A DNA stretch of 64,000 bases from Paenibacillus etheri (GCF_001012825.1 NZ_LCZJ02000033.1:612301-676300), one strand, 5' to 3'. Shown: positions 19,147-28,202, numbered from the stretch's first letter. The notes: generated by a model from the letters alone, not told the origin. Made by a program: numbers and translations.

Positions 19147-21381
19147 ATGAAGAATAATGATATACGGAGAAAAAGACTGCTGTATGGCAAGCTGCTAACA
19201 ACAATTACACTGTGTATTTCGTTAACTCTTCTTGTCTCTACTTTTATTTACTATACATACTACATCGGCGTCGAGAAGACACAGACCTTTCGCTCCGATC
19301 TAAGAGATTTGACTCAGACTGGCAAAAAAGTAGTCAACCTGGCTGAAGTTGCTCAAACGCTTTCATTTCAGCTGTACAGAACCTCTACTATCTCACACCT
19401 GTTGTTCTACAACAAACCTTCCATTTTTGAGGTTACGGCTGCAATGTCAGATCTCGGCAACTATCTGAACTCGATGCCGTACATTGAATCCATCTATGTT
19501 TATAATCCGAATAATGACACTGTATATATCTCAGCTGCGCAAGGGCAGAGCGGTGTGTACAACACACAAGAATTAGAGGACACTGAAATCATACAGATGT
19601 TGAATCATTATCAGGATTACAAGACATTTACTCCAATCCCGCGCACCTATTCCATCGGGGAACCCAAATCAGAAGCTGTCGCCGTCTATACTTATCTTTG
19701 CTATGATGCAATCAATTGGGACCGCTCCATCAATTCTGCAGTTATCGTTAATATATCAGCGGCGTGGATAAACAAGGAGCTGGCTAATAGCAATACTTTC
19801 GGTAGTGGTAAGACTTACCTTCTAGATGACCAAGATCGGTTTCTATCGGGAGACAAGCTGACATTGGAGAAGCTATCGGGGGATGAAAGCAGCTGGATAG
19901 AGCATAAAGTTAAAGCTCGCTCCGCAGGTTATTTCACAGCTCCTTTTAAAGGCCAGAAATCACTAGTGTCCTATACTTCACCAGATTCTCTTGGTTGGCA
20001 GTATGTTCGTATTACTCCATATCATGTGATCACAGAACAGACCAACCAAATCCGTAATACAACACTACTGATTTCTTTGATTATTTTAATATTCGGAATT
20101 ATCATTTCTAGAATGCTGTCCAAACGCCTCTACATTCCTATTGATTCCATCGTAAGCCGAATGAATAGCCTTGAAGCTGACAAGCGCAACAGCATGTTTA
20201 CGATCAGACAGAATTCATTACGTAATCTTGTTCTTGGTATAAAAGCCCCCCACAGCAGCCGGTCTAGTGATTTTGAGCAACTAAGTATTGCCATCAGCTT
20301 AAACGAAGGCTATCGGCTTGTATTGCTCCGTATTGATGAATACACTACCCTGCGACAAGAGCGAGGTTCTTATCTACTGCCATACAAGTTCGCCATCATG
20401 AATATTGCCTCGGAAATATGTAGTCAGACTTATCAGGTGGAAAGTGTAGATATGAACGACGATAGTGTAGTTATGCTACTTAGCAGTATAACGTCCGCTG
20501 AACCTCTCGATACGGAATTGATCGAGGTGCTGCTGCGACAAATCCGTGTGGCTTGCTGCGATTATCTAAAGATCGGACTGTCGCTCGTGTACAGTCCCGT
20601 TAGTGATAATCCGGAACTACTGAACCAAATCTACAGTCAGGGCAAAGAAGCTTCTAAGCATAGACTTTTTTATGGACATGGATGCCTGATTAACGCTGAG
20701 AAGATTAGTGAATTACAGCATAACCTCTACTCTTATCCGGCTGACAGCGAGAAGAAGCTGGTCGATGCTCTTACGAGTGGTAGGCCAGACGAGGCCCGTA
20801 GCTATTTCTCCGGAATCATGCGCGAAATGGAGCATTATCCCTATCATGTCCTAGAACTAACGCTATCCAGGGTGACGCTAACGATTAAGAGAATCATCGA
20901 TAATATCAAAAAGCTCAGCTCTACAGCTGTGGATGACATGCTCAAGATGCCTTTACTTGAAAATTACGAGACGATGGAGGAGCTTGAGGAAGCTTTTTAT
21001 AACCTCTTTAATAATATTCAGGAATTACAAGCTGATAAGCGTAGCTCAAAGCAAAGTGATCTGATCCGTCAAATTAACCAAAAAATCAATCAATCTTACA
21101 TGAACCCCAGCCTGAGCCTGAACCAGATTGCCGATGAACTTAACCTGTCTCCAATATATGTCAGCCGTCTTTATAAGCAGCAGACAATGACAGCCATTGT
21201 GGATGTCATTATGGATGTACGGATGCAGGAAGTGTGCCGCCTTCTGACAGGGAGCGATCTATCCGTTTCGGATATTGCTGACATGACTGGTTTCACCAGC
21301 AGTTCTTACCTCCATCGTATGTTCAAGCGCAACTTCAGCATCACGCCCATAGAATACCGACGCTCTAATACCCGTTCATAG
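19147..21381 (+). CDS. Membrane-bound AraC family regulator with extracytoplasmic sensor
   Basis: A 744-residue one-component regulator. A first membrane segment (about 11-35) and a second (about 295-315, LLISLIILIFGIIISRML) enclose an extracytoplasmic Cache-like sensor domain with a SIYVYNPNNDTVYISAAQGQ stretch. A cytoplasmic middle region (about 330-630) links to the C-terminal AraC domain (about 645-744): LSLNQIADELNLSPIYVSRL and LSVSDIADMTGFTSSSYLHR. The start at 19147 is chosen over an in-frame ATG at 19114 because GGGGGAGGG precedes it by five bases. It is divergent from the sugar importer and very probably senses its substrate outside the cell and activates that operon. This architecture (YtdP/YesS-like) is common in Paenibacillus. 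Confidence 0.9.
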   Translation: MKNNDIRRKRLLYGKLLTTITLCISLTLLVSTFIYYTYYIGVEKTQTFRSDLRDLTQTGKKVVNLAEVAQTLSFQLYRTSTISHLLFYNKPSIFEVTAAMSDLGNYLNSMPYIESIYVYNPNNDTVYISAAQGQSGVYNTQELEDTEIIQMLNHYQDYKTFTPIPRTYSIGEPKSEAVAVYTYLCYDAINWDRSINSAVIVNISAAWINKELANSNTFGSGKTYLLDDQDRFLSGDKLTLEKLSGDESSWIEHKVKARSAGYFTAPFKGQKSLVSYTSPDSLGWQYVRITPYHVITEQTNQIRNTTLLISLIILIFGIIISRMLSKRLYIPIDSIVSRMNSLEADKRNSMFTIRQNSLRNLVLGIKAPHSSRSSDFEQLSIAISLNEGYRLVLLRIDEYTTLRQERGSYLLPYKFAIMNIASEICSQTYQVESVDMNDDSVVMLLSSITSAEPLDTELIEVLLRQIRVACCDYLKIGLSLVYSPVSDNPELLNQIYSQGKEASKHRLFYGHGCLINAEKISELQHNLYSYPADSEKKLVDALTSGRPDEARSYFSGIMREMEHYPYHVLELTLSRVTLTIKRIIDNIKKLSSTAVDDMLKMPLLENYETMEELEEAFYNLFNNIQELQADKRSSKQSDLIRQINQKINQSYMNPSLSLNQIADELNLSPIYVSRLYKQQTMTAIVDVIMDVRMQEVCRLLTGSDLSVSDIADMTGFTSSSYLHRMFKRNFSITPIEYRRSNTRS

Positions 21382-21461
21382 AACTAAAGGCTGAGCGAGA
21401 GTTCGGACGGATAACTAATCTACTCTTATAAAGAGCGATACTACTTAACTAATCTATCAAT

Positions 21462-21500
21462 AAGGCAGGCTACCGGTAATTTGCGGGGGCCTGCCTTGTT
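21462..21500 (+). terminator. Probable terminator of the membrane AraC gene
   Basis: AAGGCAGGC pairs with GCCTGCCTT (21462-21470 and 21489-21497). The T tail (GTTAATAT) is weak. Confidence 0.6.
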
Positions 21501-21631
21501 AATATGGTTTATATATACTGACTTTCAACGTGACTATGTAACAACTTCCGCTTCTCAGAATATGCTGATTGGGCAGGCTCCCAATTTTTAAAGGAATGAA
21601 GAGGAGAAGCTCAAGGAGGAGATACAGAAGC

Positions 21632-23116
21632 ATGTCGCATAGACCATTCAAAGGTGACGCTATCCTAAACAAGCAAGGAAGAATAAGCAGTCCTGTTAGA
21701 AAAAGGGAGTGTAATACTCTATTAAAAATAGTCACTGAGCTCGCTGCAGTGTTACCTCCCGCACTTACGAATCCCACAACACTTCATATTGCCAATCTTC
21801 AAAGAGTATTAAGAGAACTCATGGAATTCTTGCATGACGCTAAGATCTGCAGCCCTTTTAGAAAAGAGCTTCTTTCTGTAGTAGAAATAACCATTGTATC
21901 AACTGAAGTCAGACCCTTCTCCGTCGTGAGCGTGGGTACCAATCTTCAACAGCTGTTAGCGGGGTTATTGTCTTTTGTTCTTGCCACAAAGATTGACCCT
22001 CATTGCAAAGATCAGCTGGTTATTCAGATCAGGCATATTCAAGCTTCTATTTCACAAGCACTTGGCTTGCCTATTAAGGGTGCGACTGGACCTCAGGGTC
22101 CGCAAGGGCCTCAAGGGCTTCAAGGACCACAGGGTCCTCAAGGATCCACTGGTGCAGGGCTACAAGGTATTGTAGTCTTTAATCCAGCACAAAGCCCTTT
22201 TTATCCAGCGGGTCAAGTAGTAACCTTTAATGGCAGTACCTATATAGCTACTGTTGCTGGCCCTATAGGAATCCCAGGTAGTTCATCAGATTATTTACTA
22301 ATTGCTGGTGGAGCAACGGGTGCGACTGGAGCGCAAGGACCTCAAGGTCCTCAAGGGGCGCAGGGTCCTCAAGGGGCGCAGGGTCCTCAGGGTCTTCAAG
22401 GTCTTCAAGGTCCTCCAGGTCCTCCAGGAGAATATGGTGTTGGTGGGACAGGCGCTACAGGTACTGCCGGACTGGCTGGACCGACAGGTGCGACAGGTAC
22501 TGCCGGGCTGGCTGGACCGACAGGCGCTACAGGTACTGCCGGGCTGGCTGGAGCGACAGGCGCTACCGGAGTTACTGGCGTTACTGGTGCAACCGGTGAG
22601 GGCGCAATCATTCCGCTTGCATCTGGAGGACCTATTATTATGACCACGATTTTAGGTGGTTTGGTTGGAACAACAAGCCTTATTGGCTTCGGAAGTTCAG
22701 CCACAGGTATTTCTCTTGTTGGCGGAAATATAGATTTGACAGGTACTGTCCTTGGGCCTCTTATCAATTTTGCAATGTCCGTTCCTCGTTCAGGAGTGAT
22801 AACATCTATTGCTGCATACTTCAGTAATACTGTTGCTTTATCACTTCTTGGTACTTCCGTAACTGTGACGGCACAATTATTCCAATCTACTGTACCAAAT
22901 AATGCATTCACTCCTGTTCCAGGGGCCATAGTACCACTGCCAACTATCTCGGGCACAGTTAATCTAGGAACTTTTGTCAGCGGAATTACGAATGATATCA
23001 ATTTCACCGTAACACCTCAGACACGTCTTCTTATGGTATTCTCAGCCACTGCTACAGGTCTTACCCTTGTAAATACGGTCACTGGTTATGCAAGTGCTGG
23101 CTTTACTATCGTATAA
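21632..23116 (+). CDS. Collagen-like exosporium protein (BclB-like)
   Basis: A 494-residue protein. Residues about 1-150 are a non-repetitive N-terminal domain with leucine-rich helices ([20 protein letters not shown]). Two Gly-X-Y collagen-like blocks follow, about 152-180 ([13 protein letters not shown]) and about 228-330, the second ending in tandem 11-12 residue units of the type [12 protein letters not shown]. Between them lies a short carbohydrate-binding-like stretch ([15 protein letters not shown]). Residues about 335-494 resemble the BclB C-terminal trimerisation domain of Bacillus exosporium glycoproteins ([20 protein letters not shown]). The start at 21632 has GGAGGAGA upstream; in-frame TTG 21569 and ATG 21596 are less likely. 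Expected to form trimeric filaments on the spore surface. Codon use in the Gly-X-Y blocks is repetitive, so block number may vary between strains. Confidence 0.85.
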   Translation: MSHRPFKGDAILNKQGRISSPVRKRECNTLLKIVTELAAVLPPALTNPTTLHIANLQRVLRELMEFLHDAKICSPFRKELLSVVEITIVSTEVRPFSVVSVGTNLQQLLAGLLSFVLATKIDPHCKDQLVIQIRHIQASISQALGLPIKGATGPQGPQGPQGLQGPQGPQGSTGAGLQGIVVFNPAQSPFYPAGQVVTFNGSTYIATVAGPIGIPGSSSDYLLIAGGATGATGAQGPQGPQGAQGPQGAQGPQGLQGLQGPPGPPGEYGVGGTGATGTAGLAGPTGATGTAGLAGPTGATGTAGLAGATGATGVTGVTGATGEGAIIPLASGGPIIMTTILGGLVGTTSLIGFGSSATGISLVGGNIDLTGTVLGPLINFAMSVPRSGVITSIAAYFSNTVALSLLGTSVTVTAQLFQSTVPNNAFTPVPGAIVPLPTISGTVNLGTFVSGITNDINFTVTPQTRLLMVFSATATGLTLVNTVTGYASAGFTIV

Positions 23117-23130
23117 TCACTAATAATACA

Positions 23131-23172
23131 AAAGCATCTGCCTTTCCTACTAAAAGAGTGACAGATGCTTTG
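23131..23172. terminator. Bidirectional terminator
   Basis: AAAGCATCTG pairs perfectly with CAGATGCTTT between the convergent collagen-like and cysteine desulfurase genes. Confidence 0.75.
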
Positions 23173-23195
23173 TTAAAATATGCGATTCCAATTTC

Positions 23196-24314
23196 TTAAT
23201 CTTTCGGAAAATACTCTTTTAACTTACCGATAACCTCATCGATCTCTGTCATAGTCGTATATCGTCCCACACTAAAACGAACTGCTCCCTGCCCAATACT
23301 TGCCGAGACGTTCATAGCTTTTAAAACAGGCGATATTAATGTTTCTCCAGAATGACAAGCTGAGCCTGTTGAGGCAGCCACATCTTCTAGCGAAGCAATC
23401 ACTTCATGACCTACCGCTCCAATAAAACTAACGTTAAGTGTGTTAGGCAATCGCTTATGCCTATGACCGTTCAGGTGAATCCTGTCGCCAAAAGCCTCCT
23501 GCAATCTATCATAGAAATAATCTGCAATTTCTTTCACACGCTCTCTGGAAGCGGAGTCCGAAGCAAGCTCACAGGCTTTTCCTAATCCAATAATATAAGG
23601 AGTATTTTCGGTTCCGGCTCGTCTTCCCTTCTCATGCCCCGCTCCGTGAATTAATGGTTCGATGTGAAGGCCCTCACGGATATACAGTGCTCCAATCCCT
23701 TTTGGCGCATACAATTTATGACCTGCCAGCGTTAGAAAATCCACCCCTAACTCAGCCACATCGAGCTCTACTTTTCCAGCGGACTGCGAAGCATCGGTAT
23801 GTACAAGAACACCCCGTTCATGGCAGACCTCGGCTATTTCTTTGATCGGCTGGATCGTGCCCGTTTCGTTGTTTGAATGCATAATGGAGACTAGTATGGT
23901 TTGATCTGTAAGATGCTTTTTCACATCGTCTACCTGCACCATACCATACGCGTCAACAGATACATAAGTAATCGTATAACCTAACTGCTCCAGATACTGA
24001 CACGGTTTAATAACCGCAGGATGCTCCACAGCAGACAGGATAATGTGATTTCCTTTATGTCGATACGTTTGGGCGACTCCCTTGATGACGGTATTATTCG
24101 ATTCGCTACCCCCGCTTGTAAAAAGTATCTCGCCCAGCGTACAATTCAGGAAATTAGCCACCTGTGTTCTTGCTCGCTCGATTCCGAGTTTAGCTTCTCG
24201 CCCCAAAGAATGACTGCTTGAAGGATTCCCAAAATGACCATAAAGATAGGGAATCATAACCTCTGCTACTTCCTTATCTACGGGTGTTGTAGCGTTATAG
24301 TCTAAATAGATCAT
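23196..24314 (-). CDS. Cysteine desulfurase (NifS/IscS-like)
   Basis: A 372-residue PLP enzyme of class V aminotransferase fold. It opens with MIYLDYNATTPVD; the PLP lysine is in LTLAGHKLYAPKG and the catalytic cysteine is in ASTGSACHSGE (about residue 323), in the long flexible loop of the NifS/IscS group. It removes sulfur (or selenium) from cysteine (or selenocysteine) as an enzyme-bound persulfide. As last gene of the selD-mnmH unit, 51 bp after mnmH, it is a plausible selenium donor for SelD or a sulfur donor for the 2-thiouridine that MnmH exchanges. A house-keeping role in Fe-S or thiolation chemistry cannot be excluded. Confidence 0.9.
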   Translation of the reverse strand: MIYLDYNATTPVDKEVAEVMIPYLYGHFGNPSSSHSLGREAKLGIERARTQVANFLNCTLGEILFTSGGSESNNTVIKGVAQTYRHKGNHIILSAVEHPAVIKPCQYLEQLGYTITYVSVDAYGMVQVDDVKKHLTDQTILVSIMHSNNETGTIQPIKEIAEVCHERGVLVHTDASQSAGKVELDVAELGVDFLTLAGHKLYAPKGIGALYIREGLHIEPLIHGAGHEKGRRAGTENTPYIIGLGKACELASDSASRERVKEIADYFYDRLQEAFGDRIHLNGHRHKRLPNTLNVSFIGAVGHEVIASLEDVAASTGSACHSGETLISPVLKAMNVSASIGQGAVRFSVGRYTTMTEIDEVIGKLKEYFPKD

Positions 24315-24365
24315 TTGTTACGCCGAGCCTCCTCTAAACCCCTCTTACATTACGATACATAAAGC

Positions 24366-25403
24366 TTATACTTCCTGATTTTTCAAAAAAGAGCGCACCG
24401 CAGCCTCCGCTTCCTCCAAATTGTTCACCTTAAAGGTAACTCTCTCAATGCCTTCATACTGAGTAGACGTGTAATCATATTTAGGATCATAGTAGTATTC
24501 TAACAATAGCGCTACAGCCTCACCGAACAAATCAGCTTGCAAGCATCGCTCGATTTCTGCCGCAATGGGGATATGAATTCGGGATTTAATACTCCGAAAA
24601 GCTGAAATACACTGATCCTTGTACGCTTCTGGCTGATAGTCCTCAAGGATTTGCTGCACTCTGGCATCCAATGGCATCTCGATCCAAATCTGTGTTCCGA
24701 TCTCTTTCTGCTCGGCCATGAATGGGGGCATTACAATCTTCCCAATCTTTTTGCTCTCCGCTTCAAACAGTACATAAGGAGAATCCCCAAGCTTAATTAA
24801 TTCCTCTAAAAGAAGACTATCGAACGTTTTCTGATTGTTCGCATGAAGTCCAATCTCGCCAAAAATAGAGCCGCGGTGACCCGCCATCCCTTCCAAATCC
24901 AGAACAGGATAGCCTTGTGCTTTCAGGCGGTGCAGCAGGTTTGTTTTGCCTGTCCCCGTATTTCCGTGAATCACATAAGGCTTCGCCTTGAATGCATAGG
25001 ATTCCAGTTCGTCGAGTACCCATTTACGGTAAGCTTTATAGCCGCCAATCAGTCGATAAGTGTGAATGTCCATTAAAGAAAGTACGGTAGCCGTAGTACG
25101 GCTGCGCATACCTCCCCTCCAGCAGAATACAGCCTTGTCGCCTTGAATCGCAGCAAACTCTTTAACAAAGGACGGCAGCTTCGCCGCAGCAATCTCCAAA
25201 CCGCGTTCTTTCGCAGCCTGCACACTTGTCTGTTTATATAACGTACCTACTTCAGCCCGTTCCTCATCATCAAAAAAGGGAATATTCAAGCTATCCGGCA
25301 GCGTTGCATCTTTATATTCAGAAGGAGATCGAACGTCGATAACGGTGATCTGCTTCTTATTCTTTAACACTCTTAGCTCTTCCAGTGTAATATCCTGAAA
25401 CAA
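24366..25403 (-). CDS. mnmH: tRNA 2-selenouridine synthase (MnmH/SelU)
   Basis: A 345-residue enzyme that replaces sulfur by selenium in 2-thiouridine at wobble position 34 of certain tRNAs, via a geranylated intermediate in studied homologues. The N-terminal rhodanese domain (1-125) has its catalytic cysteine in AVFCWRGGMRSR. A P-loop follows at about 145 (VIHGNTGTGKTNLLHRL), then the conserved LDLEGMAGHRGSIFG segment. The start is a TTG at 25403 with GGAG eight bases upstream. It lies 56 bp after selD and is co-transcribed with it. Confidence 0.95.
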   Translation of the reverse strand: MFQDITLEELRVLKNKKQITVIDVRSPSEYKDATLPDSLNIPFFDDEERAEVGTLYKQTSVQAAKERGLEIAAAKLPSFVKEFAAIQGDKAVFCWRGGMRSRTTATVLSLMDIHTYRLIGGYKAYRKWVLDELESYAFKAKPYVIHGNTGTGKTNLLHRLKAQGYPVLDLEGMAGHRGSIFGEIGLHANNQKTFDSLLLEELIKLGDSPYVLFEAESKKIGKIVMPPFMAEQKEIGTQIWIEMPLDARVQQILEDYQPEAYKDQCISAFRSIKSRIHIPIAAEIERCLQADLFGEAVALLLEYYYDPKYDYTSTQYEGIERVTFKVNNLEEAEAAVRSFLKNQEV

Positions 25404-25459
25404 TGCGCTCTCTCCTCTGGTGGCTAACTTTTTAGGTTGCCTCTAAGCTGACTCCATCG

Positions 25460-26521
25460 TTATTGCGCAGCTATAACTGCAATCTGACCCGGATGTTCTT
25501 CTGTTACCTCTCCGATCAATGCCGCTTCTACACCTGCATCTACTAACTCTTTCAGCAAATCTTCGCTTTGTTCAGGGGCCACAGAGATCAGCAGTCCGCC
25601 AGAAGTCACAGCGTCACACAGAATATAACGGCTCAGTTGGTCCATCTCTTCCGGATAAAGAATGCTGCCCTCCAAATGAGCAAAGTTATTCTTAGTGCCT
25701 CCTGGAACAAATCCCTGTTCCGCAAGCTCTCTTACTCTTGGCAGCATCGGTACATCGCCTTGACGAATAATCAGTCCGTGTTTGCTCCCCTTGGCCATTT
25801 CTGAGGCATGTCCCAGCAGCCCAAATCCAGTAACGTCTGTACAAGCGTGCACATCATACGGTTCCATGATTTCAGCCGCTTTTTTATTCAGAGTAGACAT
25901 GACAGTCGTAAGTCGTGTAGTTTCTTCAGGGGATAGCTGATCCTTTTTAATAGATGTTGTTAAGATTCCTACACCGATAGGCTTCGTTAATATCAGTTTG
26001 TCTCCCACCTGCGCACCTGCATTCGTTCTTACTTTGTCCGGATGCACAAGGCCCGTAACGGCCAAACCGAATTTAGGCTCTTTATCGTCGATGGAATGTC
26101 CGCCCACAAGCGTTGCTCCTGCTTCCTGCACTTTATCCGCAGCACCGCGCAAAATGTCGCCAAGAATGCTTTTGTCCAGAACAGAAATAGGGAAGGCCAC
26201 AATATTTAGCACCGTAAGCGGCTTACCACCCATCGCATAAATATCACTTAATGCATTGGCTGCTGCAATTTGCCCAAAAGAATAAGGATCGTCCACGATA
26301 GGCGTGAAAAAATCAACAGTTTGCACTAACGCGAGTTCATCACTTAAACGATACACACCAGCATCATCACTGGTATCCAGACCTACAAGCAGATCCGGGT
26401 TAGGAACGGTTGGTGGCAGACTGCGAATGACCTGCATGAGATCAGCGGGACCGATTTTGCAGCCGCAGCCTCCTTTTGAAGATAATGAAGTCAATTTTAT
26501 AGTTTCGGCTTGAGACATCAT
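25460..26521 (-). CDS. selD: Selenide, water dikinase (SelD)
   Basis: Makes selenophosphate from selenide and ATP. The 353-residue protein has the glycine-rich active site SSKGGCGCKIGP with Cys19 and Lys22, equivalent to Cys17 and Lys20 of the E. coli enzyme; the position that is selenocysteine in some species is cysteine here. Further AIR-synthase-fold motifs include DDAGVYRLSDELALVQTVDF, AANALSDIYAMGGKPLTVLN and GGHSIDDKEPKFGLAVTG. The ATG at 26521 has AAAGGAG seven bases upstream. It leads the selD-mnmH-desulfurase unit. No selA, selB or selenocysteine tRNA is visible, so the visible use of selenophosphate is tRNA modification. Confidence 0.95.
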   Translation of the reverse strand: MMSQAETIKLTSLSSKGGCGCKIGPADLMQVIRSLPPTVPNPDLLVGLDTSDDAGVYRLSDELALVQTVDFFTPIVDDPYSFGQIAAANALSDIYAMGGKPLTVLNIVAFPISVLDKSILGDILRGAADKVQEAGATLVGGHSIDDKEPKFGLAVTGLVHPDKVRTNAGAQVGDKLILTKPIGVGILTTSIKKDQLSPEETTRLTTVMSTLNKKAAEIMEPYDVHACTDVTGFGLLGHASEMAKGSKHGLIIRQGDVPMLPRVRELAEQGFVPGGTKNNFAHLEGSILYPEEMDQLSRYILCDAVTSGGLLISVAPEQSEDLLKELVDAGVEAALIGEVTEEHPGQIAVIAAQ

Positions 26522-26560
26522 GACTCAGCTCCTTTAGATAGTTAATGTCGATTATCTTTA

Positions 26561-26589
26561 ATCTTACATCAGTAGACAGCATTGTACAA
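26561..26589 (-). promoter_or_regulatory. selD promoter (sigma-A type)
   Basis: Minus strand TTGTAC (26589-26584), 17-bp spacer, TAAGAT (26566-26561), 40 bp upstream of the selD start. Confidence 0.6.
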
Positions 26590-26670
26590 AATACAAAGCT
26601 ACCGATTGGATTTTATTATACTGTTCTTTGAGAAGATGTTATGAGTGGTTTTCTTGCTAATCATAATATG

Positions 26671-26719
26671 CTAAAGGCTGGCTCATTCGTAGAATCCGCT
26701 ACTTTGAGCCAGCCTTTAG
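26671..26719. repeat. Long perfect inverted repeat without T tail
   Basis: CTAAAGGCTGGCTCA (26671-26685) and TGAGCCAGCCTTTAG (26705-26719) pair perfectly over 15 bp, and the loop itself contains GTAG and CTAC. Neither strand has a T run after the stem. It sits in the 372-bp gap between selD and the alpha/beta-hydrolase gene; nothing else there resembles a gene. Confidence 0.7.
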
Positions 26720-26894
26720 TCTGTATCCAGCATTTTAGGGAAAATCTCTCTATAATTCTAGACAGAAGAAAGCCCCGCAGCCAGTTCATACTCCCCGGCT
26801 ATGGGACGCCCTCTTTTCTCACTTAAACGCCAACCCTCCAAATAATGTCACCGAAGAGGTTTATGCACACTCTCCGATGCTTCCTATACTAAGA

Positions 26895-27704
26895 TCAACT
26901 GATCTGTTGAGTTTCCTGATGTTTCTCCAAAAACCGCTGAAGAATAGCATTGAATTTCTCCGGCTGACACAGATTGCTAGGATCTAATGCGTTAGGAATG
27001 ATCGCTAACTGAGCATGTGGCAGCTGAGACACCATATCCTTCATACAGTTGACTCCAAATTCACTAAAGTCACCGACAATACATAACGCAGGACGTTTAA
27101 AAGACTTTAAGCATCTAGTGTAATCCACATGGCTCGTTGCCAGCCTTTGCCGATACAATTCCCGTGGACGTTTGTCGAGAAGTCCTCTCCTAATCTCGTT
27201 ATAGGCTAGGTTCCAGCGTTCCCGATACATCATACGAATCGAAGGCAGTACAAGCTCACTTGGGGCGTAATACATTAACCAACTACAATATGCAGCCATA
27301 AGCTGGATTTTACCGACTATCGTTGACGCCTGACTTCTACAGAAGCTATCCGCGACAACAATCGCTTTTACCCGCTCCGGATATTGTTTCGCAATATGTT
27401 GAACGACGAGCCCCCCATAGGCGCTCCCGACAAAAACAGCCTCACAAATGCCCAAATCATTCAGTAGCATAATTATATCTAGGCATTGGGTTTCAATAAT
27501 CTCGTTTGGGGCCTGCAGCAATTCACCTGATTTGCCATTTCCCCGTAAATCGCACAGAATCACTTTATATTTATCAGAAAAATACTCCAATTGTGGCTTG
27601 AACATACTATGTGTTAATCCATGTCCATGGATAAACACAACCGGAGTCCCTGTTCCAATGATTTCGTAATAGAGCGAAGTTCCATTCAGTTTAGCAATAG
27701 GCAA
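26895..27704 (-). CDS. Alpha/beta-hydrolase-fold protein, probably catalytically inactive
   Basis: A 269-residue alpha/beta-hydrolase-fold protein of usual length. The oxyanion segment HGHGLTHS and the strand pattern are normal, but the nucleophile elbow reads VGSAYGG where active homologues have G-x-S-x-G, putting Ala at the Ser position. The acid position after strand 7 reads IVGDFSEFG, with Ser aligned where Asp is usual, and the His position reads IPNALDPSN instead of NAGH. All three triad positions therefore seem replaced; alignment is by eye. The TTG start at 27704 is chosen because AGAGGTG lies six bases upstream and homologues begin with the PIAKLNG sequence; ATG 27722 has no ribosome site. 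A c-di-AMP riboswitch and terminator precede it. Confidence 0.85.
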   Translation of the reverse strand: MPIAKLNGTSLYYEIIGTGTPVVFIHGHGLTHSMFKPQLEYFSDKYKVILCDLRGNGKSGELLQAPNEIIETQCLDIIMLLNDLGICEAVFVGSAYGGLVVQHIAKQYPERVKAIVVADSFCRSQASTIVGKIQLMAAYCSWLMYYAPSELVLPSIRMMYRERWNLAYNEIRRGLLDKRPRELYRQRLATSHVDYTRCLKSFKRPALCIVGDFSEFGVNCMKDMVSQLPHAQLAIIPNALDPSNLCQPEKFNAILQRFLEKHQETQQIS

Positions 27705-27759
27705 AGTTAACACCTCTTTCATTGGTAGGTTCTACATCTATATGTGCTTATGAACGCAG

Positions 27760-27787
27760 CAAAAAACCACAGAGGGATTCTCTGTGG
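27760..27787 (-). terminator. Riboswitch expression-platform terminator
   Basis: Minus strand CCACAGAG, short loop, CTCTGTGG, then TTTTTT. It lies 40 nt after the c-di-AMP aptamer and 56 nt before the hydrolase-like gene, the expected place for ligand-dependent termination. Confidence 0.85.
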
Positions 27788-27826
27788 CTATTCATCATCA
27801 AATACGCCATTCATCCTCTCTCCATA

Positions 27827-27988
27827 CGCTTACGAGGTTAGCTGTCGGATTCGGGCAGTGAGAGTTGCCCTACCTGTATGGATGCACTACTATGGCACCT
27901 GTAACAGGATTCACCCCATAACTAGTATCGACTGTTACATCGATTCCCAGTTGTTGGTTCCCCCGCTCTCCTTAACGGAAATTAAGCG
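27827..27988 (-). ncRNA. c-di-AMP riboswitch (ydaO/yuaA type)
   Basis: On the minus strand the region holds the conserved blocks of the ydaO-yuaA element in order: CGCTTAAT, GAGCGGGGGAACCAA, GGGGTGAATCC, AGGTAGGGCAACTCTCA, GCCCGAATCCGACAGC and TAACCTCGTAAGCG. The terminal CGCTTA/TAAGCG pair forms the closing stem. This RNA binds cyclic di-AMP and usually switches expression off when the ligand is high, typically in front of potassium transporters, osmolyte genes or cell-wall hydrolases. Here promoter, aptamer, terminator and an alpha/beta-hydrolase-like gene follow one another within 350 nt. Confidence 0.93.
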
Positions 27989-28020
27989 GACTTCTTATGT
28001 AATTGTCAGTTATGTGATGA

Positions 28021-28049
28021 ATCATACTCCGTGTAAGGTTTCTTGTAAA
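28021..28049 (-). promoter_or_regulatory. Promoter of the riboswitch leader
   Basis: Minus strand TTTACA (28049-28044), 17-bp spacer, TATGAT (28026-28021). Transcription would begin near 28014, about 25 nt before the aptamer. Confidence 0.7.
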
Positions 28050-28153
28050 GTTGAGCCCTGGGCAAAATAATGTTGAAAGCCATGCTTTTCATTTCAAATT
28101 GAGCATACACTTCGTTTTCTCTTTCTATTGCTCTTGTTTACTCGGTTTATTGA

Positions 28154-28202
28154 AGAAAAAGCCGAGCGGTCATCAGAGATCAATCCCTGAACCACTCGGC
28201 TT
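28154..28202 (-). terminator. Intrinsic terminator of the 57-residue gene
   Basis: Minus strand AAGCCGAGTGGT pairs with ACCGCTCGGCTT with one mismatch, then TTTCTT. Confidence 0.8.

Noticed and set aside
22405-23007. 200-codon Pro/Val-rich open frame on the minus strand
   Set aside because: It is the antisense of the Gly-X-Y collagen codons, with no start signals, inside a well-supported plus-strand gene.
25460-26521. Selenocysteine-containing SelD
   Set aside because: The active-site position is an ordinary Cys codon; no in-frame TGA is present.
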